64,000 nucleotides of DNA, from NCBI RefSeq assembly GCF_013128195.2, contig NZ_CP053452.2, forward strand, positions 3,162,001 through 3,226,000. Reading direction: 5' to 3'. Shown here piece after piece: positions 44,121 through 52,882 of the stretch. Positions within the stretch are counted from its first letter, which is position 1; every line of letters begins with the position of its first letter. Position numbers and translations under genes: made by a program. This stretch comes from Frigoriglobus tundricola (GTDB lineage Bacteria; Planctomycetota; Planctomycetia; Gemmatales; Gemmataceae). The notes under the pieces were generated by a model. The model was not told the DNA's origin. It searched no databases and saw only the letters and a list, made by a program, of their open reading frames with translations.

Positions 44121-44128
44121 CAAACCGC

Positions 44129-44356
44129 TCACTTACCAACTACTTGCGGCGTGTGGCCCATCTTTCGGAGTTCGTCGAGAACGGCGTCGAGCCGCCCGGG
44201 GCGGATCAGCAGCACCTTCTCAGACAAACGCCCGGCGACCTCCGTCGCGAGCTTCTTCCGCGCGAGGAGTTCTTCCGCGAGTACGGCGTCCTCCGTCAGG
44301 ACGAGGCACACGCGGCGGTGCAGTTTCGCGGGCAATCGGGCGGTCGGGTTGGTCAT
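44129..44356 (-). CDS. Small hypothetical protein in the XPB cluster, 75 aa
   Basis: GGGAGCGAG precedes the ATG, which overlaps the upstream stop (ATGA). The product ends with a helix and a short strand (LIRPGRLDAVLDELRKMGHT). It is co-transcribed with 44353-45180 and lies between XPB and its accessory gene. No family is recognised. Confidence 0.65.
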   Translation of the reverse strand: MTNPTARLPAKLHRRVCLVLTEDAVLAEELLARKKLATEVAGRLSEKVLLIRPGRLDAVLDELRKMGHTPQVVGK

Positions 44357-45180
44357 GTGGTCTCGCTCCCGAGTTCTTTCTGCGTCATGATCCGGGAAAC
44401 AACAATCGGACCGACAAGGCGACCATCGCTCCCCTTTAAGGTTAAGCGGCCCTGATCGCTCCGGCCAAACTCGATCGTCACTAGACGCCCGGCCGGGGGC
44501 TCGTCCGTGTACGCGCCAAAGCGGCGTGTGTATTCAGGGAACACAAAGCCAGAAGCGGTCAAGGCCGACGTACGCAGCACGCTCCCGGCTTCGACCTCCA
44601 CTCCGGTTTCTGCCAGCGCCGGGCCGACAACCAGCCACACAACCGGGTTCCCGCCCCAGAAGTGCGGCACATAAAAATCGAAGGCTCCGGCCACGGCAAG
44701 CCCGGCACCCCCGGCCGCCCTCAGCGCGTCCGACAACCGCGGGCGCAAATATTGGAGCTGCTCTCGGATCGGCCCGTACCGTTTGGCGTCATATTCGCGC
44801 GCCGCAGCCAGCCATTCCACATACGCCGGTGTGCGGTCGTCAACCGCCCCTCTTACCACGCGGTCACGGAACACAACGGCCTTGGCGGTGATCGTGAATA
44901 CGTGCGTATCGAACTGAGGAACGACGCTCCATTTTGGGAACTGATCGGCTGCGAGACCACGCAGCGCATTCACCAGGCGCGGCGTGAACGCCGACAGGTC
45001 TCCGAGAAAAAATCGCATCTCGTGTCGCTCGGGAAATGTGCCGATCGCGTACTCCCCGAACACGTCTTCCGCCGCCCCGTTGACCACGGGAACGCGGTCG
45101 GCCGACAGGCAGCCCCGGATGACCTCGTCGAGACCCAATGCGAGTTGTTCGCGCTCGTGGTAGAAGCGTGCCGATGGCAT
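44353..45180 (-). CDS. Hypothetical protein in the XPB cluster, 275 aa
   Basis: The protein appears soluble and mixed alpha/beta: LRGLAADQFPKWSVV, AAAREYDAKRYGPIREQL, and a beta-rich C-terminal half (TASGFVFPEYTRRFGAYTDE). No catalytic motif is visible. It overlaps the next gene by 4 bp. Position between the XPB helicase and its accessory protein suggests a link, but nothing in the sequence shows it. Confidence 0.65.
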   Translation of the reverse strand: MPSARFYHEREQLALGLDEVIRGCLSADRVPVVNGAAEDVFGEYAIGTFPERHEMRFFLGDLSAFTPRLVNALRGLAADQFPKWSVVPQFDTHVFTITAKAVVFRDRVVRGAVDDRTPAYVEWLAAAREYDAKRYGPIREQLQYLRPRLSDALRAAGGAGLAVAGAFDFYVPHFWGGNPVVWLVVGPALAETGVEVEAGSVLRTSALTASGFVFPEYTRRFGAYTDEPPAGRLVTIEFGRSDQGRLTLKGSDGRLVGPIVVSRIMTQKELGSETT

Positions 45181-45245
45181 GGCGAGTTAACCCGCGCCGG
45201 ACTTGATGAACGCTATCGCGTTCGTCGAGGAACGAAATGGAGATA

Positions 45246-45298
45246 CAAGTCGTAAAGCCGAACATCAAAACCACTCAATGCTTCGACTTTACGACTTG
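45246..45298. repeat. Inverted repeat downstream of XPB
   Basis: CAAGTCGTAAAG (45246-45257) and CTTTACGACTTG (45287-45298) are perfect 12-base inverse copies with a 29-base loop. It lies just after the minus-strand XPB gene. Confidence 0.7.
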
Positions 45299-45318
45299 CG
45301 ACCTTGGACTCGAAAAAA

Positions 45319-47085
45319 TCACCCCGCGGCGGACTTGGCGGGCAGCACCTCGCGCTCATCGAGGATCTCGTAGCTGTACCCCTGCTCCGTCAGGAACATC
45401 TGGCGGTGGTGGGCGAAGTCGAGTTCGCGGGTGTCGCGCGTCACCAGCGTGAAGAAGTGCGCGTCGCCGTCGCCGCTACTCTTGGGCCGCAGGATGCGGC
45501 CGAGGCGCTGGGCCTCCTCCTGGCGCGACCCGAAGGTGCCGCTCACTTGGATCAGTACGTTCGCGTCCGGCAGGTCGATCGCGAAGTTCCCGACCTTCGA
45601 TAGCACCAGATGCCGCACTTCCCCGGTGCGAAACTTGCCGTACAGGTCTTCGCGCTCTGCGGTCCCGGTGCTGCCGGTGATGAGCGGCAGGTCGAACCGC
45701 CCCGCGAGCCGGTGCAGTTGCGACAGGTACTGCCCGATCACGATCACGCGCTGGTCCTTGTACCGCGACAGCAGTTCCGCGACCACCTCGTCTTTCGCCA
45801 CGTTCTCGCTGGCAATACGGTACTTCGCGCGGTGATCGGCAACGGCGTACTCCATCCGGGTCGCGTCGGTCGGCAGGGCGACGCGGATCTCGGTGCAACT
45901 CGCCGAGGCGATCCAGCCCTTGGTTTCCAGCTCGCGCCAGGGAACGTCGTATTTCTTCGGGCCGATCAGCGAGAACACGTCGCCCTCGCGGCCGTCCTCG
46001 CGGATGAGCGTCGCGGTGAGGCCCAGGCGCCGGCGGGCCTGAATTTGCGCGGTCACGCGGAACACCGGGGCCGGGAGCAGGTGGACCTCGTCGTAAATGA
46101 TGAGGCCCCAGTCGCGCTGCTCGAACAGCCCGAAGTGCGGGAAGTCCTCGGTCTTGTCCGGGCGGTACGTGAGGATCTGGTACGTCGCCACCGTGACCGG
46201 CCCGATGTCCTTCTTCTCGCCGGTGTACTCCTTCACCTCGTCTTCCGTCAGCGTCGATTTGTCGATGATCTCGCGCCGCCACTGCTTGACCGCGGTGATG
46301 CTCGTGGTCAGCACGAGCGTGTTCTTCTGGAGCAGCGACATCGCCACGATGCCGACGACGGTCTTGCCCGCCCCGCACGGCAGCACGATCACGCCGCTCC
46401 CGCCGCGTACGTCGCCGCCGGCGTGGAACACGTCCGCGGCCTCGCGCTGGTAGTCGCGGACGTGGAACGGGACCCCGCTCGCGGCGGTGTCGCGGAGCGC
46501 GATCGGCAGGAGGGCGCCCTCGGTGTACCCGGCGATGTCCTCGGCCGGGTACCCGACGGTGATGAGCGCCTGTTTCAGCACGCCGCGGTACGCGGGGTCG
46601 ATGGCGAAACTCGTGTCGTCGAGTTTTTCGCCGAGGTACTCCTTCACCTTCTTGTTCCGGCCCAACTCCGCCAGGAGCGGCTTGTCGGAACACACCAGTT
46701 TCAGCGTGGTGGCGTCGATGCGCTCGAGCTTCACGCGGCCGTACCGCGACACCGTCTCCGCGATGTCGGTCGGGATGTTTTGTGGGATCGGGAACTTGGT
46801 GTACTTCTGGAGGACCGTGACCACCTCGGCCGCGCTGAAGCCCGCGGCGGCGGCGTTCCAGAGCGACAGGTTGGAGATGCGGTACGTGTGGATGTGCTCG
46901 GGGCTCTTTTCCAGCTCCGCGAACGGGGCGATCGCGTCGCGCGCCTCCGTGTACTTCGGGTTGTCCACCTCGACCAGGACGGAGCGGTCCGACTGCACGA
47001 TGAACGGGTTCGTCGGGTCAAAGGTCATTGCGGCGGGCGCGCCGGGTGCAGCGGTCCCCGGCGTCTTTGCGATCTTCTGCGGCAT
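45319..47085 (-). CDS. XPB/Ssl2-type DNA helicase (ERCC3-like)
   Basis: The protein (about 588 residues from ATG 47085; ATG 46-47 kb alternatives exist) has an N-terminal damage-recognition-like region (DPTNPFIVQSDRSVLVEVD), Walker A LPCGAGKTVVGIVAMS, the DEVH box IIYDEVHLLPAP, TATLIREDGREGD with the RED motif of XPB, and C-terminal helicase motifs SKVGNFAIDLPDANVLIQ and RQEEAQRLGRILRPK. XPB unwinds DNA 3' to 5' in repair and, in eukaryotes, transcription. Bacterial copies occur in Actinobacteria and Planctomycetes, among others. Its probable partner is at 41793-43929. Confidence 0.92.
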   Translation of the reverse strand: MPQKIAKTPGTAAPGAPAAMTFDPTNPFIVQSDRSVLVEVDNPKYTEARDAIAPFAELEKSPEHIHTYRISNLSLWNAAAAGFSAAEVVTVLQKYTKFPIPQNIPTDIAETVSRYGRVKLERIDATTLKLVCSDKPLLAELGRNKKVKEYLGEKLDDTSFAIDPAYRGVLKQALITVGYPAEDIAGYTEGALLPIALRDTAASGVPFHVRDYQREAADVFHAGGDVRGGSGVIVLPCGAGKTVVGIVAMSLLQKNTLVLTTSITAVKQWRREIIDKSTLTEDEVKEYTGEKKDIGPVTVATYQILTYRPDKTEDFPHFGLFEQRDWGLIIYDEVHLLPAPVFRVTAQIQARRRLGLTATLIREDGREGDVFSLIGPKKYDVPWRELETKGWIASASCTEIRVALPTDATRMEYAVADHRAKYRIASENVAKDEVVAELLSRYKDQRVIVIGQYLSQLHRLAGRFDLPLITGSTGTAEREDLYGKFRTGEVRHLVLSKVGNFAIDLPDANVLIQVSGTFGSRQEEAQRLGRILRPKSSGDGDAHFFTLVTRDTRELDFAHHRQMFLTEQGYSYEILDEREVLPAKSAAG

Positions 47086-47335
47086 GATCACCGACGGGTT
47101 GTAGTGCCCCAGACGAGCCGTGTCGGAGGCGAACATCCCATGGTATCGGGATGTAGCGGCGCCGGACAAGGCGAAGTACCAGCAAGTGGGACCGTGCGAT
47201 CCCGGATTTGTGCTGCGCCGGTCCGCGTACTAAGGTTCATTATTGCATCGGAGCCACGTTCCAGCGTTTCTGCCGCGCGACCAATTGCCTCACTCCACGG
47301 CCGTCGTAACTCCCTCTACCCTGACGACTTCGCTC

Positions 47336-48520
47336 ATGTACCCACTTCCCGCTGTCCTGGTGAACTGCCCCGCCCCAGCGGTCCCCGAACTGCGCGCGGC
47401 GCTGGCCGAGAACTCCGTCGCGGTTGCGGCCGAGTACCCGTCCACCGACGACCTCCTCGCCGCCCCGCCGTTACGGACCGAAGCGCGCCAACTGTTCATC
47501 GTACGGGTCGGATCGCTGAACGAGGCCGACCAGGTCGGGCGCGTGGACGCCGCGTTCCCCGGGAGCCCCGTCCTCGCGCTCGTGGAAGGCGATTACGACG
47601 CGACCGCACTGTTCCGCGTGAGTCGGTCCGGCGCGGCCCAGTTGATTCCGCTCCCGTTCACGCGGGCCGACTTCGGTTCGGCACTGGACCGGTTACTCAT
47701 CCAGTTCGGGATGCAGAAGACGCCGTGCCGGGTGATCGCCGTGGGCGGCGTGGCCGAAGGGTGCGGCGCCACCACGGCGGCGCTGAACCTCGCCGCCGAG
47801 GTTCCCGCGCTCAGTGGCGTGCCCTGCGTGCTCGCCGAACTGACCCGCGGGCTCGGTCGGTTGGCCGGGTTGCTCAACCTCAACCCGCAGTTCACGACCG
47901 CCGACGTGTTCGGGGGGACCGGTCCGAACCTCGTTACGGTCCAATCCGCTCTTACGCGCGTGGACGACCGGCTCTCGGCGCTGGTCGGACCGTACCGGTC
48001 ACTCGCCACCGTCCAGCCGAAGCCCGGTGCCGTTCCGCAACTCGTGCGGCTGCTCCGGCAGACGGCCGGGTTCGTCGTGCTCGACGTGCCGGCCACGTTC
48101 GACGCCGAATACTTCGAAGTGGTCGGCGCGGCCGACCGGCTCGTCCTGGTGGCGCGGCAAGACGTGCCGTGCGTCCAGGCGGCGAAACTGCTCGTCGAAG
48201 GGCTCCGGGAGCGCGGGCTCCCCGACCCCGTGTTGTTGCTCAACGCGTTCGATCCGAGCCGCGAACTCTTCAGCCTCGCCCGGACCCGCGAACGGCTCGG
48301 GCTCCGCGACGTGTACCCCGTTCACCCGGACCCGGCCGGCGCCCGGGCCGCGGCGAACGTCGGGAAGCCGATGCGCGAACTCAATTCCGCCAGCCCGGCG
48401 GTGAGGGACCTGCACCGCGTGGCCGTCGAACTGCTCCGCGACGCCGGCGTGCCGGTTCACGAGGCCCGGCCGACGGTGTGGAACTGGGTCCGCGGGAAGT
48501 TCGGCCTGGGCGGCGTGTGA
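47336..48520 (+). CDS. CpaE/TadZ-like ATPase-domain protein
   Basis: The 394-residue protein has an N-terminal receiver-like region and a ParA/MinD-type domain from about residue 118. The deviant Walker A reads GGVAEGCGATTAALNLA, with Ala in place of the lysine, as is usual in many TadZ/CpaE proteins. ATG at 47336 is chosen since the upstream extension is not protein-like. CpaE localises the Tad/Flp pilus machinery. The CpaF-like gene lies 29 bp away on the other strand. Confidence 0.8.
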   Translation: MYPLPAVLVNCPAPAVPELRAALAENSVAVAAEYPSTDDLLAAPPLRTEARQLFIVRVGSLNEADQVGRVDAAFPGSPVLALVEGDYDATALFRVSRSGAAQLIPLPFTRADFGSALDRLLIQFGMQKTPCRVIAVGGVAEGCGATTAALNLAAEVPALSGVPCVLAELTRGLGRLAGLLNLNPQFTTADVFGGTGPNLVTVQSALTRVDDRLSALVGPYRSLATVQPKPGAVPQLVRLLRQTAGFVVLDVPATFDAEYFEVVGAADRLVLVARQDVPCVQAAKLLVEGLRERGLPDPVLLLNAFDPSRELFSLARTRERLGLRDVYPVHPDPAGARAAANVGKPMRELNSASPAVRDLHRVAVELLRDAGVPVHEARPTVWNWVRGKFGLGGV

Positions 48521-48549
48521 AAACTTCCCAGGGCTTTGCCCCGTGAAAG

Positions 48550-49965
48550 CTATTCGTCCGACATCAGCACGCGCTGGTGGAACAGGTCCGGCGGCAACTG
48601 CGTGCCGCCCGTTTGGACGCGATCGACCGCGTGCGGGCGGACGCCGGTGGTCTCGAACACGCCGAACGCCTTCCCCGCCGCGTTCACGCCCACTTGCCGG
48701 TAACGGAACACGTCCTGGAGCATGATCGTCTCGCCTTCCATGCCCGTCAGTTCGGCGACCGTTGTCACCCGGCGCACGCCGCCCTGGAGCCGCGCCGTCT
48801 GGATGATGAGGTGTACCGCGCTCGACACCTGCTGACGAATCGCCTTGAGCGGGAGTTCGTACCCGGCCATCAGAACCATCGTCTCCAGGCGGGCCAGCAC
48901 GTCGCGCGGGGTGTTCGCGTGCAGGGTCGTCAGGCTCCCGTCGTGGCCGGTGTTCATCGCCTGGAGCATGTCCAGCGCCTCCGCCCCGCGGCACTCGCCG
49001 ACCACGATGCGGTCGGGCCGCATCCGCAGCGCGTTCCTCATTAAATCGCGGACCGTGACCGCGCCCTTGCCCTCCACGTTCGGCGGGCGCGATTCCAGGG
49101 TGACGACGTGCCGCTGCTGGAGCTGGAGTTCGGCGGAGTCCTCGATGGTGACGATCCGCTCGGTCGCCGGGATGAAGTGCGACAGCGCGTTCAGGAGCGT
49201 CGTCTTCCCGCTGCCGGTCCCGCCGCTGACGATGATGTTGAGCCGGGCCTTCACGGCGGCCCGGAGAAAGAGGGCCATTTCCGGCGCGAGCATCCGGAAG
49301 CGGACGAGGTCATCGAGTTGCTTCGCGGCCCCGCCGAACCGCCGGATGCTGATCGCGGGGAACTTCACACTCAGAGGCGGGACAATGGCGTTCACGCGGG
49401 AGCCGTCCGGCAGCCGGGCATCGACCATCGGGCTGCTCTCGTCCACGCGCCGACCGACCTTCGACACGATGCGATCGAGTACCTGCATCACCTGCTGTTC
49501 GTCACGGAAGGTGACGTCGGAGAGCGTGAGCCGCCCGTCGCGCTCGATGTAAACGTCCTTCGGCCCGTTCACCAGAATGTCGGTGATCGTCGGGTCCCGC
49601 AGGAGCGGCTCGAGCGGGCCGAAGCCGAGGATGTCGTCGAGTAGTTCGCTGAGCAACCGGTCCTGATCCACGCCGGCGGTCGGGGGCGGGTCGCCCGCGA
49701 TCACCTTCGCGATGAGCGTGTGCAACTCCGCCCGCTGCCGCTCGGCGGGGAGCGTCTTGAGCCGATCCAGATCGATGGACCGGACCAGTGAGTTGTGCAG
49801 GTCGCGCTTGTACCGTTCCAGCGGCGGCAGCCCTTCACTCGGAAGAGGAGGCAACGCACTCGCGGGTGCGGGCGTATCGCACACGGTAGGAGCCGCCGGA
49901 GCACGCCAGCCGCTTTTGGTTGCGGGTGCGGTAACGGGTGGGAGTGTGGGCTTCTGGGCGATCAT
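48550..49965 (-). CDS. CpaF/TadA-type secretion ATPase
   Basis: The 471-residue protein is a type II/IV secretion ATPase of the CpaF group: LLDDILGFGPLEPLLRDPTI, DILVNGPKDVYIERDGRL, Walker A IIVSGGTGSGKTTLL (about 246-260), ASP box RIVTIEDSAELQL, Walker B LRMRPDRIVVGECRG and the His box GHDGSLTTLHANTP. It would power Flp-type pilus assembly. It is convergent with the CpaE-like gene. The remaining tad genes are not in the window. Confidence 0.93.
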   Translation of the reverse strand: MIAQKPTLPPVTAPATKSGWRAPAAPTVCDTPAPASALPPLPSEGLPPLERYKRDLHNSLVRSIDLDRLKTLPAERQRAELHTLIAKVIAGDPPPTAGVDQDRLLSELLDDILGFGPLEPLLRDPTITDILVNGPKDVYIERDGRLTLSDVTFRDEQQVMQVLDRIVSKVGRRVDESSPMVDARLPDGSRVNAIVPPLSVKFPAISIRRFGGAAKQLDDLVRFRMLAPEMALFLRAAVKARLNIIVSGGTGSGKTTLLNALSHFIPATERIVTIEDSAELQLQQRHVVTLESRPPNVEGKGAVTVRDLMRNALRMRPDRIVVGECRGAEALDMLQAMNTGHDGSLTTLHANTPRDVLARLETMVLMAGYELPLKAIRQQVSSAVHLIIQTARLQGGVRRVTTVAELTGMEGETIMLQDVFRYRQVGVNAAGKAFGVFETTGVRPHAVDRVQTGGTQLPPDLFHQRVLMSDE

Positions 49966-50182
49966 CGCGATACCTCGAATATAGGCGCGCCTGTCTCCTT
50001 ATTAGAACGATCGGCGTTCGCGCTCGGGAAAAATCAGATCTCCGGCCCGTAATTGAGTTCTCGTGTGGAGCAAATGCTCGACGGGCTGCGAGAAAAAGTG
50101 AGGCACGGCGCGAGCTGGCGTTTCGCTCGGACCCGATGTCGCCCGTTCCCCGTCGGGTTTAGAACCGGAGCCGTGGCCGGAT

Positions 50183-51187
50183 TCACTCCGGCTCCGACGG
50201 TCCGCGAGGCGCATCGGGTGCAGCAAACCCGACACGGTCGTGGAGCCAGGCCACGAAGGCCTCCGCGCCCGGTTGATGGCGGTAGGTTGCGCAGCGGACC
50301 GGCGCGGCGTCCGAACGGATCAGTTCGCAGTGATAACGGCCGAGCAGATCGCAATCGGAACCCGGTGCGTCCTCGTGCGTCACGACGACGGCACGGATCG
50401 CGGCGAACGGCACCTCGACCGGCTCCGGGCGTGCCGGGAGCCGGACGACACGGGCGACCTCGTCCACTTCCATCCACGTCGGGGTGGTGCTCACGCCCGC
50501 CAGCACGGCGATCACCACCGCGAGCAGGTAGCCGGCCCCGGCGGCCCACACCGGGGGGTTGAAGCCAAAGCCCAGCGCCCACACGAAGGTTCCGCAGAAC
50601 GCGATTCCCAGTAAAGTGCCGGCACAACACCCGGCTCGGTCGGGGTCGGTCAACCGGACGCGCCACACGGTCGCGGTACGCGCCACACGGTGCGGGTCGG
50701 CAGGATCGAACTCCGACCGTCGGGCGCGGACCCGCGCCACCCACCCGCCCACCCCGATCAGGTTGAACGGCGTGAGGAACCACACCAACGTGAGGTGGAA
50801 ACCGGTGGCGCCGGGGCGGAGCAGCGACTCCGACGGGTCGTTCGGGTCGTACGCGACGGGTACCCGGGCACCGACCGGCAGTTCGTCACGGATTCGGTCC
50901 CAGGCCCCCGAATTCGTACCGAATGAGGCGTAACAGTACCGGGTGCCGGTGTACCGCCGGCCCCCGACCTCGTAGCCGTATGCCACGTCCAGCCGGTCCG
51001 CTCCGTCCTTATCACGATCGGCCGTCACCGCGCTGCGGGTGATGACACCGTCGGCGGTCGGAAAGCGTGCCGCACGGGTCTGGCGATACAACGTCCACAA
51101 CATGACCGCGTCCGCTGCCAGCACGAGCCCCGACCACATCAGCAACCACCCGAATGTGACACTGCTCCGCCAGGCGTTCGTCGTCAT
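50183..51187 (-). CDS. DUF3592 membrane protein
   Basis: The 334-residue protein has an N-terminal membrane segment, a DUF3592-type loop (VAYGYEVGGRRYTGTRYCYA, then VPVAYDPNDPSESLL), and three more membrane segments, with a C-terminal cytoplasmic-like domain. Function of DUF3592 is unknown. ATG 51187 is used; the longer frame to 51295 is unlikely. Confidence 0.75.
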   Translation of the reverse strand: MTTNAWRSSVTFGWLLMWSGLVLAADAVMLWTLYRQTRAARFPTADGVITRSAVTADRDKDGADRLDVAYGYEVGGRRYTGTRYCYASFGTNSGAWDRIRDELPVGARVPVAYDPNDPSESLLRPGATGFHLTLVWFLTPFNLIGVGGWVARVRARRSEFDPADPHRVARTATVWRVRLTDPDRAGCCAGTLLGIAFCGTFVWALGFGFNPPVWAAGAGYLLAVVIAVLAGVSTTPTWMEVDEVARVVRLPARPEPVEVPFAAIRAVVVTHEDAPGSDCDLLGRYHCELIRSDAAPVRCATYRHQPGAEAFVAWLHDRVGFAAPDAPRGPSEPE

Positions 51188-51416
51188 GGGCCGCTCCGGG
51201 CACTCGAGTGCCGGTGCACTTCGAGTGCAGTGTCGGCCCCGTGTCTGGTACTTCGCCCGAAGCACCGGCGTCTTTCGTACGCTCGTGCGGCCCACCGAAG
51301 AATTCTTATCCGCGTGCGGCCCGGCAGGAATCGAAAGCGGAGCGGCTGATTAAATTCGGGATAATCGGAGCGGCGCCGCGGCAATAGGAAGGGTCGAGGC
51401 ACGGAGGCGACTCTCG

Positions 51417-52091
51417 ATGCGAAGCCGTCCGATATCCGAAATTCTCATCCGCACAGCCGTTCGCGCTGCCGCCGAGCGGACCGACGCCGATTTGCTCGGC
51501 CGGTTCGTGTGCGACCGCGACGCGGTCGCGTTCGAGGCCCTCGTCCGCCGACACGGGCCGATGGTGCCGAGCGTATGTCGGCGGGCGCTGGGCGCCACGC
51601 CCGACGCGGACGACGCGTTCCAAACCGTCTGGCTCGTACTGGTGCGCAAGGCGCGGTCGATCGTACCCCGCGCGAAGGTCGGGAACTGGCTGTACGGCGT
51701 CGCGGCCCGCACCGCGGCCCACACGCGCGCCAGGAACGCCCGACGGCACGCGGCCCAGCGCCCGCTGTTCGACGCGTCCGACGCGCGACTTCCCGATCCC
51801 GACGCGCGGGACGCGGCCGCCGCCGTCGATGCCGAACTCATGCGCCTGCCCGAGCGGTACCGGGTCGTGATCGTGTTGTGCGAGCTGGAAAGCCGGTCGC
51901 TCAGGCACGTCGCGGAGCAACTCGGGCTGCCACCGGGTACGGTCGCGAGTCGGTTGTCACGCGGCCGAGCGCTCCTCGCGGCCCGGCTGCGGGCACGCGG
52001 GTTCGCGGCACTGAGCGGGGCACTCGCCGCGGCTCCGGTTTCCGCTCGGCTCGTGAGCGGGACCGTCTCGATGCTTCACATCGGATCGTAG
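51417..52091 (+). CDS. ECF sigma factor
   Basis: The 224-residue protein has sigma region 2 (DAVAFEALVRRHGPMVPSVC, DADDAFQTVWLVLVRKA) and region 4 (LPERYRVVIVLCELESRSLR, HVAEQLGLPPGTVASRLSRG). It would direct RNA polymerase to specific promoters. Many planctomycete ECF factors go on into a long C-terminal extension with a membrane segment. Here the frame stops at TAG (52089-52091), and the extension continues in the same frame as the next gene. GGAGG precedes the start. Confidence 0.93.
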   Translation: MRSRPISEILIRTAVRAAAERTDADLLGRFVCDRDAVAFEALVRRHGPMVPSVCRRALGATPDADDAFQTVWLVLVRKARSIVPRAKVGNWLYGVAARTAAHTRARNARRHAAQRPLFDASDARLPDPDARDAAAAVDAELMRLPERYRVVIVLCELESRSLRHVAEQLGLPPGTVASRLSRGRALLAARLRARGFAALSGALAAAPVSARLVSGTVSMLHIGS

Positions 52092-52094
52092 GAA

Positions 52095-52637
52095 GTGGCC
52101 CGAAGTGTGACCGAACTGACCCAGGGAGTGCTCTCTGTCGTGCTCGCGAACAAGCTGAAGACGATCGGAAACATGATTGCGGCAGCCGCACTGGCGGTCG
52201 GGGCCGGAATGTGGATGACGACGACCGCGGCGCGACCAACGATATCGGCGGCGCAACAAACGGCCCCGTCCGCCGAACACCGGGACGCCGCCCGCCCGCG
52301 TGCCGAGCGGGAGCTCTCGGCGGCCCGCGCGAACGAAGACGAATTCGTGCCGCCGAGCGACGCCGAAGTGCTGCGCGCGATGCCGCGTGCCCCTCGGGCG
52401 GGTCCGAGCGTTTATGAAGCGTTTCGCGACAACATTACCATCGTGAAGACTCGGCTCGGGCCTCGTGTCGTCCGTCTCCCGCTGTTTGCCGGGGCATCCG
52501 TTAAGCTGACGACGGAGTTGTGGGAGTGTACGGTTCATTACGAACGGGCGATCGAATTGCTCTTTCCGTTTCCCATCCGTGTTCGGTTCCCACAAATGGA
52601 GAGGGTCGAAATCCACAAACTGAAGTCGGGAAAATGA
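52095..52637 (+). CDS. C-terminal extension of the ECF sigma factor, separated by one stop codon
   Basis: It lies in the same frame as 51417-52091, after TAG GAA; its GTG has no good ribosome binding site. The product has the ELTQGVLSVVLANKLKTIG segment, a membrane segment (MIAAAALAVGAGMW), a linker, and a C-terminal domain (VYEAFRDNITIVKTRL, LWECTVHYERAIELLFPFP). In related sigma factors, as I recall, these parts are fused to the sigma domains. It may be expressed by readthrough, by re-initiation, or not at all. Confidence 0.75.
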   Translation: MARSVTELTQGVLSVVLANKLKTIGNMIAAAALAVGAGMWMTTTAARPTISAAQQTAPSAEHRDAARPRAERELSAARANEDEFVPPSDAEVLRAMPRAPRAGPSVYEAFRDNITIVKTRLGPRVVRLPLFAGASVKLTTELWECTVHYERAIELLFPFPIRVRFPQMERVEIHKLKSGK

Positions 52638-52677
52638 GCCGGTCGCCGGTCGGGGCTCCTTCCATTTGCAGAGCGAT

Positions 52678-52722
52678 GACCGGCGTCCGAACCTCCGCAG
52701 CGCGGAGGTTCGGACGCCGGTC
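52678..52722 (+). terminator. Perfect 21-bp hairpin after the sigma factor locus
   Basis: Arms 52678-52698 (GACCGGCGTCCGAACCTCCG start) and 52702-52722 pair perfectly around AGC. TCTCGTGTCTCG follows. It lies downstream of the sigma locus and of the convergent FabF gene, so a bidirectional terminator is likely, though the T run is poor. Confidence 0.65.
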
Positions 52723-52882
52723 TCGTGTCTCGCAGCGATGAAGTCGGGGCCTTTGGCCGTGGCGGGATTGTTGGGTAGCGAGGCAGCGTAGGGAATTTAC
52801 CTCGACGTGCCGGCTTCGGCAAAATGAGGAGCCTGGGCGAACAGAGTTGAGCACTCGACCGCGCACCTGATGAGCGGCCGTG

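Noticed and set aside
45610..48546. Plus-strand open frame of 978 codons
   Set aside because: Antisense to the XPB helicase and out of frame with the CpaE-like gene; no protein-like motifs.
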